This document shows positions 20,880-31,759 of a DNA stretch of 64,000 nt, piece by piece. Source of the stretch: Molanna angustata. Lineage: Eukaryota > Arthropoda > Insecta > Trichoptera > Molannidae. A program made the position numbers and the translations under genes. A model generated the notes under the pieces. It did no database searches, was not told where the DNA came from, and saw only the letters and a program-made list of their open reading frames with translations. The stretch covers positions 27,354,034 to 27,418,033 of the forward strand of contig OY754979.1 of NCBI GenBank assembly GCA_963576475.1, given 5' to 3'. Position 1 is the first letter of the stretch; every line of letters begins with the position of its first letter.

Positions 20880-23125
20880 AATATCATCATCATCATCAGC
20901 CATTATTCGTCCAGTGCTGGACATAGGCCTCCCCTTTCAACCTCCATGCTTCCCTATCCCTCGCCACCCTGTGCCATTGACCTCCTGCCACTCGTTTGAT
21001 GTCGTCAGACCATCTCGTTTGCGGTCTGCCCGGGTTTCTGCGTCCAGTTCTCGGTCGCCACTCCAGGGTGCGTTTGGTCCATCGATCATCTGCTGTCCTT
21101 ACTACATGGCCAGCCCAATTCCATTTTAAGGAAGCTACCTTGTATGCAACATCGGTAACTTTTGTCCTTTCTCTGATCCATTCGTTGCGTTTTCGATCAC
21201 GAAGACTAATGTTTAGCATCCTCCTCTCCATTGCTCTTTGCGTTACTCGAAGTTTCTGTACTGTACGTTTTGTAAAAATAACAGTTTCAAAACCATATGT
21301 CAGTACTGGGAGGATGCACATATCAAATACTTTTTTCTTCAAGTGGTTTGCAAATCGTTTGGATCTGAGAATATACGACAGTTTACCGAATGCAGCCCAT
21401 GCAAGGCCCCGCCTGCGTTCGATCTCTGCTTCCTGATTGTCTCCACCTAGCTTTACCTTATGTCCGAGGTAAATGTATGAATCTACTCTTTCGATGTTCC
21501 TTCCCTCTATCATCACTGATCGAGGTTGTTCTGCAGTGCACATAATTTTTGTTTTAGAGTAATTCATTTTTAGGCCCACATGACGCGAAAGATTATTGAC
21601 ATCGTTGAGCATCAATTCAAGTTCTTCTTCATTGTTTGCAAAGAGAACGATATCATCTGCAAATCTCAAGTTGGTCAAGGATTCGCCGTCTATATTTATT
21701 CCTCGGTTCTCCCATTTAAGCTTTTTAAAGACATCTTCAAGTGCGGCAGTGAATAGTTTGGGGGAAATTGTGTCTCCTTGTCTGACTCCCCTTTTAATGG
21801 CAATCTTTCGGGTTGTTTCATGCAGATTTATTGTAGAGGTCGCGTTGGAATATATATTTTTGAGAAGCTGTGAATATCGGTGGTCTATCCTGCAGTTATT
21901 TAGACATTCTATTACCGCCCATATCTCTACTGAATCAAAAGCCTTTTCGAAATCAATAAAGGCTAGGGCCAATGGCAAGTTGTATTCACTGTGCTTCTGT
22001 ATAATATTTTTCAGCGTTTGCAGATGATCGTTGGTTCCATATCCTGTACGGAATCCTGCCTGTTCTCTAGGTTGGTATCTATCTAATTTAGTGGTTAAGC
22101 GGTTACAGATAATTCTTGTGAGTAGTTTATATAGATGTGAGAGGAGGCTTATTGGTCTGTAGTTTTCTAATTTTTTATCATCTCCCTTTTTATGCAATAA
22201 TACAATGTTTGCATTGTTCCACTCTGGTGGAATGTTTTCATCTTCTAAACATTTATTAAGCAAGATGACAATTCTATGTAACAGGTTGTCGCCTCCTAGT
22301 TTTAGAGCTTCTATTATTATTCCGTCTTCACCTGGTGCTTTACCATTCTTCATGTTGTCCATTGCATGTAAAACTTCGTCTTTGGTAACATCTGGGATTT
22401 CCTCTGATCCTACGTTGACAATTTTAGTTTTTGGGATGTTCGTTTCAACTTGTGGCTGTTGTGATGCATATAGCTTTTGGTAGAAATCTGCCGTTATTTC
22501 TAGTAGTTCTGATCTATCTTGTGAGACACTACCATCTTCTCTACACAGAGCAGTAATTTGTTTCTTGCCACTGTTGAGTCGTTTCTGCAAGATCTTTGTC
22601 CCTTTGTTTTCTGATATGACCTGTTCAATAATATTTTCATTATGTACAGCAATGTCTTTTCTTATTTCTCGTCTAATAGTTTTGTTCAAATTTTTGTACT
22701 CATCTGTATCATCCAATCCACCTTTATGGTTTCGTCGTTTTTCGATCAGTACCTGTGTTTTTTGTGAGATTTTATTTTGTTTCGGCACTTTTTGTATTGC
22801 AAGTTGTTTTAGTGTCCTGTTGATTACGGTATTTATATTTGTATTCATGTCATTCAATGAGCCATTCATTGGAAAAGGTTCTTTCAATAGTTCTTCCTCT
22901 ATAATCGTTTTATAAACACTAGGATTAGAGGCTATCGTTTGGTTCATATTAGTTTTGTTACTTTTCAGTAGTTTTCGTCTTTCCAGTTTAGTGTTGATGA
23001 ATACTTTGGCTCTTACAAATCTGTGGTCACTTCCTGTATTGAATGAGTTTAATACAGAGATATCTTGTACAATATTTTTATGACTTGAGAATATAAAATC
23101 TATTTCATTCTTTGTGGATCCATCT
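20880..23125 (-). mobile_element. 5'-truncated LINE with long open RT frame
   Basis: Read on the minus strand, the frame opens at about 23124 with the end of an APE-type endonuclease (KNEIDFIFSSHKN, then TGSDHRFVRAKV) and runs uninterrupted to the stop at 20896. From the first internal Met it is 683 residues. RT motifs are DGIIIEALKLGG, NYRPISLLSHLYKLLTRI, AFIDFEKAFDSV, GVRQGDTISPKLF and the catalytic NLRFADDIVLFAN. The C-terminus has RNPGRPQTRWSDDIKRVAGG. The 3' end is a short TGATGATGATGATA-type tail near 20882. This resembles arthropod endonuclease-RT LINEs (RTE-like is my best guess). Missing the endonuclease N-terminus, it is dead for autonomous retrotransposition but was open recently. 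Confidence 0.85.
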
Positions 23126-23430
23126 GATTATAAGATATTAACATATATTTGCGACGTGGCTATTCCAAATTCTAGTAATATTATAAAAACTTTTGATGAA
23201 AAAATTAGAAAATACACCGCTTTAGGTAACGAGATAAAAAGACTTTGGCATTCTCGTAAAATAATAATATTACCGTTCATTATTTCAGCCACTGGCATTA
23301 TTCCAAAATCGTTAATCCGAAATTTAGAAATTATAGATTTATCGAAAAATTTAATAATAAAAATGCAATTACGGTAATTATGAATACATGTAAAATCGTT
23401 AAAGATTTTTTAAACATTAATATTTTTTTT
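23126..23430 (+). pseudogene. C-terminal fragment of another retroelement polyprotein
   Basis: The plus frame reads YICDVAIPNSSNIIKTFDEK, then KYTALGNEIKRLWHSRK, IIILPFIISATGIIPKSL and, after about 23377, CKIVKDFLNI. This arrangement (DVAxP..N, KYxxLxxEIxRLW, PxIIxxxGxxPK) is known to me from C-termini of LINE-type RT proteins. It is sharply cut at its left edge by the minus-strand LINE. Confidence 0.5.
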
Positions 23431-24092
23431 TTATTTATTTTTTATATTTAATTATATTTACGGCTTGAAAGCCTATTTACAGTACATAACACCATATTAT
23501 TAACAGTACATAACACCAGTTATAAATACAATAATAACATAAGTACCTACAACACATTTAGTTCTGCAATACATTATATCAGTTAAGAAACATCAATAAA
23601 GATAACAATAACATATTGTAAATCAGAAAGAAATCAAATTTAAAATTCGGCGATACATAATATCTGTTATGAAATATAATGTTAAAAATTGAACAGTACA
23701 CAACACCAGTTATAAATACAATAATAACATAAGTATAACACATTAAGTTCAGCAATACATTATATCAGTTAGGAAACATCAATAAAGACAAAATACAAAA
23801 TCAAAATAAAACAAAATAAAAACCCAAACATAACGATTACTATGATAAGTCATGAGTTAAGAGAAAGAAAATGTACTATTTTTTATTTGAAAGTAGAAAA
23901 ATCGTCGGCAAAAACATCGGAGTGACTCCCCACAATGTTACCAAGTCTGTGTAGCCTTGGTATTGGGGAGTGGTAGACATAATTATTCAGAGAATGGCTC
24001 TCACGAAACATAACACACTGTCTAGTGGTTTTAGCCGGAACATTTAAGTTTATGAGTTTAAGGAGTTCGGGACAGTCTATAGCATGGTTCAA
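23430..24092 (-). mobile_element. LINE 3' end (C-terminus and untranslated region)
   Basis: The minus frame at 23883-24092 reads CPELLKLINLNVPAKTTRQ, then NNYVYHSPIPRLHRLGN, the stereotyped C-terminus of jockey/CR1-like LINEs. The untranslated part carries a tandem duplication with a unit of about 190 bp (ACACCAGTTATAAATACAAT at about 23514 and again at 23704). It ends in a TTTACGGCTTGAAAGCC block near 23458. Confidence 0.6.
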
Positions 24093-24107
24093 TAGAATTT
24101 AAACTAT

Positions 24108-24171
24108 TGCTAGAATTTAAACTTTTAAACCTTTCTTCTAACGTCAAGATTTAAAAGTTTAAATTCTAGCA
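24108..24171. repeat. Perfect 22-bp inverted repeat (hairpin)
   Basis: The arm 24108-24129 (TGCTAGAATTTAAACTTTTA, continuing AA) is the exact reverse complement of 24150-24171, with a 20-bp loop. It could be a miniature element core or a folded RNA segment; no terminator role applies in a eukaryote. Confidence 0.7.
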
Positions 24172-24506
24172 TTAGATCTGTGTAATTGATGTGTTCTATT
24201 GGAATCCCCTTTTTATAATATTCGGGAATATAAATATTCGGGAATCAGTAGGGTTGTTAGGTAGTATAGAGACCTCCTCAGAGCCTAATCCTTTGATATG
24301 TTAAGTATCTGGATGGGTGAACTATTCCCAATTGAAAGCTTGATGATGCGTTTGTTGCATTTTATTTTGCTCTTTTAAATAATTTACAATTTACGCATTG
24401 ATCTGCTAATTCTTTTGAGGAAGTGTATAATGGTAATTATAATAATTGAGTGTTATTATTTGTAGTGCTTAATTGTTATTAATATCATTAGTAAATCGGC
24501 CAGCGC

Positions 24507-24860
24507 CGCAAAATTAAAAGAGGGCATATAAACCTAAACATTGTAAGTATTATGAAAGCAATTTTTCAAATATATTTAAGTGTTTCTAAAAAAGTACCAT
24601 AAGTATTTTCAACATTTCTCTAGTGAATATTCGTCACACAATTTTAAAATTCAGCATAAAATATCAATTTTTTACAGTATTTTTTATTAATTATTCGCAG
24701 AGATATAAGATTGCATAAAATCAAGGTGAATGACAGAAAAAGTATTTTCATTTCAAGTCAGGTTTGTTCTAAAAATAAAAAATTAACAAATTCGAGGTTT
24801 CCCATAAATAAAATCACTATAACGACTTTTTAACGCACTCGATTGTTACCCTTCTAACTT
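24507..24860 (-). repeat. Interspersed repeat, copy 1
   Basis: In reverse complement it aligns with 38876-39312. Shared pieces include CATATAAACCTAAAC (mirror of GTTTAGGTTTATATGG), CATTTCTCTAGTGAAT, ACAATTTTAAAATTCAGC and GCATAAAATCAA. The element is AT-rich and noncoding. The family is unknown to me. Confidence 0.6.
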
Positions 24861-25223
24861 GTAATATAGTGTATTAGGTAGTTTTAATATATAATTATCA
24901 TGTTTTCATTCACTAGATTTACCGTCATAAGATATTGAATATCTTTATATAATTTTTCACCGAAATTGATTCAATTTTCATTCCAATTGGTCAAAAGATA
25001 ATTCTTGGTGAAACTCCACGATAACAAAGATTTAAAATAACGAACTTAAATAATAAATAGCATTCACAGATATCGATCTATCAAGACCATCATCAGCGTG
25101 TATATAATGCTCAGTGAAACTCAAACATTTGAATTTTTAATCTGTGTAAAAAAAATCACCAAAAATTATACGTTTATTATATAGGTTATCCAAAAAGTGG
25201 TTATATTTCAACTGTCAACGTTT

Positions 25224-25420
25224 GTGATTCAGTAAATTAAGGCACCTGACACCTGAGCCATATATCTGGGCTTCGAATCCCAGAGAAAAAATAATTTGTG
25301 AGACGATAAACATCATTTGTCATAAACTTGATAGTATGTGCGCATGTTAAATTAATAATTGACCTAGCACCTGTTAGTTGCTCGCACATTCATGAGAGAT
25401 CTGAATAGTAAGGTACCATA
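25224..25420 (+). mobile_element. tRNA-derived SINE (family 1), decayed
   Basis: A degraded B box (GGCTTCGAATCCCAG) is followed by GTGAGACGATAAACATC and CCTAGCACCTGTTAGTTGC, as in the copies at 2009 and 6789. Confidence 0.6.
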
Positions 25421-25433
25421 TTAATGATAATGT

Positions 25434-25680
25434 TCAAGAACGACATACCTGTCCCTTGCATGGGAGTCTGTAAAGATTACTTAGTATCTGAACAAGCGTA
25501 GAAGGATTTTCTTGATCAGAGCACGATCCATACTGGATTCTAAGATGTAGCAGATAAAATTGACAAAACCCCTCACAGGAGGATGTATCAGCAAAGACTG
25601 CGATATCATCAGGGTAGAAAGCGTCTATAAACTGAATTTGCCGAAGACCATTCAAACATAGAAACAACATAATTTTAAGT
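25434..25680 (-). pseudogene. Possible LINE RT remnant
   Basis: The minus frame has RQIQFIDAFYPDDIAVFADT, where PDDIAVFAD resembles the catalytic ADDIAVFAD block of non-LTR RTs with one change. The surrounding frame is short and unsupported. Confidence 0.3.
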
Positions 25681-26029
25681 AATGATCCACTCGTAACTGC
25701 ATTCAGTTTACATAGTAAACAAATATGTCAATGCAATAATAATTGGATCGTTTGACAGCTGTCAATGGAGAAATGTTTTCATATTATTAAACGCCACTAA
25801 TGTATGTATATAATATGTAGACAGTAAATAAGAATGTTTGAAGATGCTTACTGCAGTGAGCAAATACAGAAACCATAGAAACCTTGGCCTTATTAATTTA
25901 ACCTGACACAAAAGATTTCTTTATTTGACTTGATATGAAATACCAAATATTTCATTCATTCAACACATGCGAAACATACTTACATTATTTTTTCAAGAAA
26001 TATGACATGAAACCGATAAAAAAATAAAT

Positions 26030-26300
26030 AGGACGTGTTTCATAGAATATATGTAGATCCAATTTATATCTACGCAACAAGGACATAGGTCGGATTACCG
26101 CAACAGAAAATATGTGTTCTTCTTCTTCTTTGATGGCGCTACAGCCCAAATCGAGCCTTGACCTCCTTAACAAGTGCCTCCAACCTCTTCTATCCTCAGC
26201 CGCCGTTCTCCAGTTAGGGACCTGCAGGAGCTTTTCTGCATGTCTCATTGGTCTCCAACCTTGGTGACCAACCATGAGAAAATCTGTGTTACAAAACAAA
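26030..26300 (-). mobile_element. LINE C-terminal fragment
   Basis: Minus-strand translation shows NWRTAAEDRRGWRHLLRRSR and DLGCSAIKEEEE, the end of a LINE RT protein (AxDRxGWR motif). The simple CTTCTTCTTCTTTG run near 26117-26130 is part of this 3' end. Confidence 0.6.
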
Positions 26301-26433
26301 ATCTAACAAATTTTCGATTTTGAAGGAGTCTCTGATCCTAATGATGGTTTTCGATAGACCAATATCGATTAGTGCTTTAAATAACAAAAACACGGAGCAC
26401 GAGTGCAAAATCTTTTTGGGGGTAATAATATAT

Positions 26434-26670
26434 TGTGACGGAACAACCCTATGATGTCCCCACATCACTAACTTGACGTCATTGCTACTAACGCAAGCTG
26501 AAGTTATAAACAGCCGTCTCCATCAATGTAATTCATTCGGTATATCTCCAGTTGCCGTGGCTTGATGTATCGCGAATTCTCCTCTACATTCTTATTCCGT
26601 GTAAATTGAATATTATAATTATTAAAAAACTACTATGTAAAACAATAAATAAAAAATAAAATAAGTATGA
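26434..26670 (+). repeat. Possible solo LTR
   Basis: Starts TGTGACGGAACAACCC and has a TATA-like AGTTATAAACAGCCG followed by pyrimidine-rich sequence, as in gypsy-type LTRs. A clean CA end and target duplication were not found, so the call is tentative. Confidence 0.25.
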
Positions 26671-27009
26671 GTGAGTACTATCTTTTATTATATGAATTAT
26701 CAGTTGCCCCAATTGTCTGTAGTATATCTTAATATGGAGGAATGAGTTTTTAAAACGCAAATAATCATTCTTATAAATATTCTTTAAAACTAATTAATGA
26801 CAATAATATAACAATTAAATAACCATCTCCCTATAATATAAAACTATGTAGCGTTTTATTCTATGCCTTCATTTCTTGGAGTTTCATCCTTAGACCAACT
26901 AAATTGATATAAAAATGCTTGTATCAATGCATTTTTGGTAGGCTATCTCCCCCTCTCTCGTCATTATCAGGATGGTGGTTGTTATAAATCACTATTTGTG
27001 TGGCCCGCT

Positions 27010-27420
27010 TCATGCCAATATGTTATAGGTAGAATATAGTGCACCAGTCACAAAAGACCCCAACGCAGACTTAACAAGATCACTCCATCTAGTCGGCGAG
27101 CGACCACGAGATATTCGTCCTTCTACGCTGCCCATCACAACATGCATTTCGAGGCAATCTGTTTCTCTCCTAGCAATGTGTATGAATTGAATAATACGTC
27201 CGTAGCAAAATGTTGACAGATGATCCTTAATATTACATAATCTCATTCAGAATGTTCAGAACATTTGTTCTCTTGGCTGTGCAAAACATGCGCAACATTC
27301 GCCTCCATCATCACATCTCAAATATTCTCTCTCGACGGTTTTTTCCTTCCATACTCTCTTCAGTTTCCACAATGCACCCTTAGCTTTTTTGGTAAGCTAT
27401 GTCCACGGTATTAAATTAAA
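27010..27420 (-). mobile_element. LINE C-terminal fragment
   Basis: The minus frame contains IQFIHIARRETDCLEMHVV and EGRISRGRSPTRWSDLVKSA, a well-known insect LINE C-terminal block (GxxxRGRxPTRWxD). A further upstream part of the same reading can be followed to about 27400, with a frameshift. Confidence 0.65.
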
Positions 27421-27635
27421 TTTCATACATAATAATTTATTATCATCTGTCGTGTTGTGATGAACTCATCGTGTGATTAATTTATTGTAATAGCAAGATT
27501 CGTTCGTCTTGTATTCACGGGTCACTTCAAAACGATAATATTTGTACGAATATTATTTGTTTCCGCTCGAAAAAAAAGATAAAAAACAATGACTACCCAC
27601 TAAAAGAAATTAATTAAATAATATTTTGTCTTTGT
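27421..27635. other. Unassigned short stretch
   Basis: AT-rich; nothing recognised. Confidence 0.35.
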
Positions 27636-27671
27636 GATGTCAGTACATATAAAAGTCAGTACATATAAATT

Positions 27672-27956
27672 AGGAGCGGTGATAGCCCAGCGGTAATGTC
27701 GTCGCATCACATGCGTGAGGTCGACGGTTCGAATCCGGGCGGGGCACGCACCTCTGAATTTTTAAAAAATCTATGTGCGGATTTATATCACTAGCTATGT
27801 GTAGCCATGATCCAATTTGTCTGGTTCCCCTTTCTAAGGGTTACGAAGGTCAGATGGCAGTCGCTTCAATGTAATAACCAGACTCGCCAATTCCAGGATC
27901 ATGGTCAAAGCGTACCCCGATAGAAACGGGACAAAAGCGCTAAGGGGAAAGCAGAA
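27672..27956 (+). mobile_element. tRNA-derived SINE (family 3) with 19-bp target duplication
   Basis: The head AGCGGTGATAGCCCAGCGG (A-box region) is followed by B box GACGGTTCGAATCCGGGC. The body includes GGCAGTCGCTTCAATG, CAGACTCGCCAATTCC and AGCGCTAAGGGGAAAGCAGA. The exact direct repeat GATGTCAGTACATATAAAA occurs at 27636-27654 and 27957-27975, marking both insertion boundaries. A partial third copy of that repeat (GTCAGTACATATAAA) lies at 27655-27669, just before the head. Same insertion mechanism as other LINE-mobilised SINEs. Confidence 0.9.
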
Positions 27957-27988
27957 GATGTCAGTACATATAAAAATATCTTTCATAT

Positions 27989-28243
27989 AAAAAAACGACT
28001 TCAAAAAGTCGGTTGACGTGGTAAAGAATTATTCGTCAATAATAAGTCATTGGAAGTTGAAGAGTGATGATTTTCTCACGGATCTCATCATCAGATCTAG
28101 ATCAAATTTATAAGGAACCACCACTGAGGTACCCCCTTTCTATAAAATGATTGAAATCAGACAACGTGGTAAAGAATTATCGCTGAACATTATTATGTAC
28201 ACACAAAAATGATTACTTCCTTTTTTGAAGTCGGTTTTTTTTT
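27989..28243. mobile_element. MITE with GACTTC inverted ends
   Basis: The left end AAAAACGACTTCAAAAAGTC and the right end CCTTTTTTGAAGTCGGTTTT are inverted. AACCGACTTC-type ends are abundant in lepidopteran genomes. The interior has two copies of ACGTGGTAAAGAATTAT (about 28016 and 28164). Noncoding. Confidence 0.7.
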
Positions 28244-28545
28244 AACATGTCCACGTAGGGGACGCCAGCTATTAGGATTTGGGTCCATTTTACTCTTCCG
28301 AAGAAGCGCACTACGTAGCGTTGGGAGGGGTTTGCAATCTAGAAAAGAGTTTATTAATTCGGATTTTAAAAAGACCCGGGTTGTACGAAGGTGGAAACAC
28401 AGAATTCGGAAGATCGTTCCACAGTCGGGCTGCTGTATTAATAAAGGAGTTCGAGAAGCGACTTGTTCGTATATGAGCTTGAACAACAGACAAAGTTGGT
28501 GAGGCGATGGATGTGTCCAGAGAAAAATGTGGCATTCAGATCTCT
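28244..28545 (-). mobile_element. LINE C-terminal fragment
   Basis: Minus-strand translation gives AHIRTSRFSNSFINTAARLW, then NDLPNSVFPPSYNPGLFKIR, the standard end of jockey/CR1-like LINE RTs, then a stop and GC-richer 3' sequence. Confidence 0.7.
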
Positions 28546-28703
28546 CTGTTTACACACCATGAGTAGATAGGTCTCTACTTTTATTTAATGATTCCAAAGT
28601 TTTGAATGAAAAAAAATGGAAATCCATTTTAAAATTAAGATTAAAATTTAAATTTTGTTTGGTCTTAAAAATGTAATTTGTGGAGAAATAATTTAAACTG
28701 AAT

Positions 28704-29035
28704 TCATTCACCCAGGAATCTGTGTCTTCGTATATGTTGAAGGTCCACTGTGAATGGGTGCTGCGATTGAGTGAAGCGAGTGACTCTGTTGCGAGTGGGT
28801 GGAGAAGGAACCAAAGATGCAAGTTCTTCTGAGCAATTCCCGTGGTAGTATCTATAGAATAAACTTAAAATACCGACTCTGCGTCTGTGTTCTAGTGATT
28901 GCAATCCATCAGTGATGGTGATCAGTGATGGATCATCAATCAGACGTATTATAGCACGCCTTTGGACAGCGACGAGGGTATTCAGTAGGTATTGGGGGGC
29001 GCCACTCCAGATCCACTCGGTTAATAAAATCAAAC
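28704..29035 (-). mobile_element. LINE RT thumb-region fragment
   Basis: The minus frame contains LNTLVAVQRRAIIRLIDDPS, then LQSLEHRRRVGILSLFYRYY and HGNCSEELASLVP, a conserved block of insect LINEs. It lies just upstream of the C-terminal block at 28244-28545, and about 160 bp of unrelated AT-rich sequence separates the two. They are probably one LINE broken by an insertion. Confidence 0.75.
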
Positions 29036-29039
29036 TAGA

Positions 29040-30090
29040 TTGATAATTCTACGAATTTTTATTCACTTTTTAGCAGGTCGATAATGATAGACATCCGTTA
29101 TTGCACATAATTATTAAGAAATAATACATCACTGAATAAAAATGTTGTTTACAACTGGGAAAATACAAAGGGTAAACAAAATACCCGAAAGCCTTCTTGG
29201 AATTTAATCAAAACACGATGACTGGTTCAAGGTTAAGGTAATGCGAGGCTCTTTAGCAGCCAGATAGATATCAGCCGGCCAGTCGCAATAGTAGGTATAA
29301 ACACAATCGTTGTTTTTGTAAATACATATCTTTCGACAATATCGTAATATTTAGTTATCGCGTTCATAACAGAGATAAAAGTATTAATTTATTGCCTTTG
29401 GTATGCATAATATTTACAGAGCCAATGGAAACAAGTTATAGGGCCAACAGGATAATGTTAACATTCTACGATGAAAAATTATTTATTAGTGAGGAGTGAG
29501 AAATTAAAATGTAGGATTAGTCTTGCAAGACTTTGTAAACTATCAAAAACAACATTTATTAAACGATTAATAAGTAAATATCTACGTAAGAATAACAGTA
29601 AGCTTTCGTACCTAGACAGTTTTGTTGAAATCACTGACATTTTAAAGAAAAATAAATATGTAGTAGTTATGTTCATGCAGTTATATTTTAACGTATCAAC
29701 TATTCATACTTACATATGATTTCTCGTTTCCTACTTTGCAGTAACAATCCAAATTATCACCTCGCAAAATTCACACACATTATATTTATATCACGTACGA
29801 ATAGACAAGTTTTTTTTTAATAAATTTAACTTGTCATTATTAAGAAGTAAAGACTGCATGACCAAGACTGAGTACGCGAGATCATATAATGGCTTTGTCC
29901 AACTTTGTCGATTCGTTCATGAGAATTCAATTCTCTTAATGAATCGACATTATTAAGCCAAGATGCGTGTACGAAGGAAAATTTTGTATGGTGTAGTGGA
30001 CTTTTTGCATGCTAATAACACCAACTAGAGGCCTCGCAGCATATATGTTCCCATACATGGATTTACTCAGAATTCGGAGTAGAACATTTT
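29040..30090. other. Unassigned AT-rich stretch
   Basis: No gene recognised. A hairpin-like pair TGTCGATTCGTTCATGAG and TTAATGAATCGACA lies near 29907-29950. Confidence 0.35.
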
Positions 30091-30093
30091 ATG

Positions 30094-30140
30094 TGAGTTT
30101 TGTGTGTGTGTGTGTGTGTGTGTCTGTGTGTGGGTGTGTC
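30094..30140 (+). repeat. GT dinucleotide microsatellite
   Basis: An almost unbroken GT run with a few interruptions (TCTGTGTGTGGGTGTG). Confidence 0.85.
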
Positions 30141-30504
30141 CGTCCCCCCCTTATAACTTTTGATCCGCCAAATTTACAGAGCCAAATTTTCAGAATATAT
30201 AAACAGTTATAGGCATACAAAACTTTTATACTCAGAATTGTGAATTTTTGTTTCAGTCAGGGGTTATCAACTTTTGAATTTTTACTTTATTTTTCCATGT
30301 ATCTCAAAAACCATAAAAGCTAGAACGCTGAAAATTGGTATAAACATAGACAAAATCTCAAATTAATTTTTTTTGAAAAATTCCAGGATTTCTCATATTA
30401 GTAGGTACACTAGCGGGATTATAGTCTCTTAAAACCCACACCAACTGAGACACCCAATAATTGGAATTGCCTCACCACATATGCCCCCATTGCCCCCCAA
30501 TAGA

Positions 30505-30680
30505 TGGGTCGATGGCAGAGCGGTTAGCGCGCTGGGCTAGTAATCCAGTGGTCGCGAGTTCGAATCCTGCCTCGACCGATTTCGTTCACCTATAGCACAA
30601 GCATTTATTTGCTTATTTTAGGGAACATAGGAAGATGTATATGTACTTGTTTAACAAGGACATATAATTTTTTTTCTAAA
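30505..30680 (+). mobile_element. tRNA-Thr-like SINE (family 2), best copy
   Basis: The head folds much like a tRNA: GTCGATGGCAGAGCGGTTAG, an anticodon arm CTGGG-CTAGTAA-TCCAG with AGT in the anticodon position, a T arm CGCGAGTTCGAATCCTG, and an acceptor closing CTCGAC. It is followed directly by the SINE body GCACAAGCATTTATTTGC, AGATGTATATGTACTTG and AAGGACATAT, ending in T/A runs. Related pieces are at 12592, 45600-45700, 53390-53545 (minus) and 62930-62970. The attached body and dispersed copies argue against a functional tRNA gene. Confidence 0.8.
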
Positions 30681-30934
30681 AAAAAAAAACATATCCGACG
30701 AAAACTGACTCAAGTTGCAGAGAGGTACAAACAAAGATTCTCATGCTCTACCGACTGAGACTTTCTGTCTTAAATTCGGTGCACTATTAACTTCACTATC
30801 ACAGTTACATTAAGTGCAGTGTCTGCAAAGTTTTAGAGTTCTCCAGACTCTTCGTATGTTCTTTCAGAGTTTTGGAAGGGGCCGTTATTAGTCCCCATAA
30901 GCAGAACGGGTGGTGGTGGAGGAAGAAAAGGTAC

Positions 30935-31690
30935 AAACAAACCCAAGACATACGCCACCCTTTATACCATCACCAGCCAGTGGTATCGCGCCTGACGTCC
31001 AGGAAAAGTTTTATCAAGGCCACATCCCCTGCTGAGTCCTCTCAACAGCGGAGAGAAGAACTCTGGCGACTGGACTCTGGAGCGGCACCATGGATGAAAC
31101 CAATTCAGAGCATCGGAGTTGGAGAGCACTTAACATACGCTCTATGGAAATCTATACGCCTGGTGTGGAAATCGAAGAACTGAAAGTACTACGGGCGTGG
31201 CGAAGGCTCCCTGTGGCAGTCTGTTGTTCGTGGAGCTGCTGGGAGGGTAACCCCTGCTATGATTCACGGGCCTTCACGAGTGTGGTTGGACTCTTAGTGG
31301 CAGTGGTATGAAATATGCATGGTAGTAGTTCTTGTTTCGTCCGACGAGCAGCCGCTCCGGGGATGAACAGAACACTTAGTTCTATAACGTTCCCTATATA
31401 GTGGGGTACGTGACTGCGACTTTCCTAAAATACGCTCTATGGAAGACCCTCAATAGACTCAGGATCGGCGTCACCAGATGTAAAAAAACCTGCAAAGGTG
31501 GGGGTACCTGTCTGCATCAGATGACATTCGATGCGAATGCGGCGCAACCCAGGATGACAGCCACTTGCTGATGTGTCCACTGATGGGAGTGGTCTGTAGT
31601 CCTGGGGATCTGATTATGACAAATAACAACGCGATGTCAGTCGCTGCTTATTGGAGTGGTAGAGTTTAGCCGGACGCGAAAAAGAAAGAA
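30935..31690 (+). pseudogene. Decayed LINE C-terminus
   Basis: The plus strand encodes RKSFIKATSPAESSQQRREE, then, after frameshifts, LNRLRIGVTRC, KGGGT-shifted WGYLS, CECGATQDDSHLLMCPLM and MTNNNAMSVAAYWSGRV. The RLRxGVxRC, CxCGxxQxxxHLLxCPL and AxYW blocks are the usual C-terminal zinc-knuckle region of insect LINE ORF2 proteins. Multiple frame changes show it is dead. Confidence 0.65.
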
Positions 31691-31702
31691 AGACCGAAAT
31701 GT

Positions 31703-31759
31703 ACAGTCTTTGTCATGCTAAGAGCATTGAGAAAATTGACATTTTTGTGAATTCGGGCC
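31703..31759. mobile_element. Right half of the GGTCC/GGGCC MITE
   Basis: GTCATGCTAAGAGCATTGAG, a GAAAATTGACATTTTTGTGA-type stretch and ATTCGGGCC match the right half of the MITE at 18868-18988. Confidence 0.55.

Noticed and set aside
21596..22915. Plus-strand frames of 92-146 residues across the LINE
   Set aside because: They are antisense to the continuous minus-strand RT frame and have no motifs.
26434..26670. Definite solo LTR
   Set aside because: The CA end and target duplication are missing; kept only as a low-confidence feature.
30508..30580. Functional tRNA-Thr(AGT) gene
   Set aside because: The cloverleaf is plausible, but it continues straight into a SINE body that also occurs at 45616, 53390 and 62930 without the head, so it is a SINE promoter.
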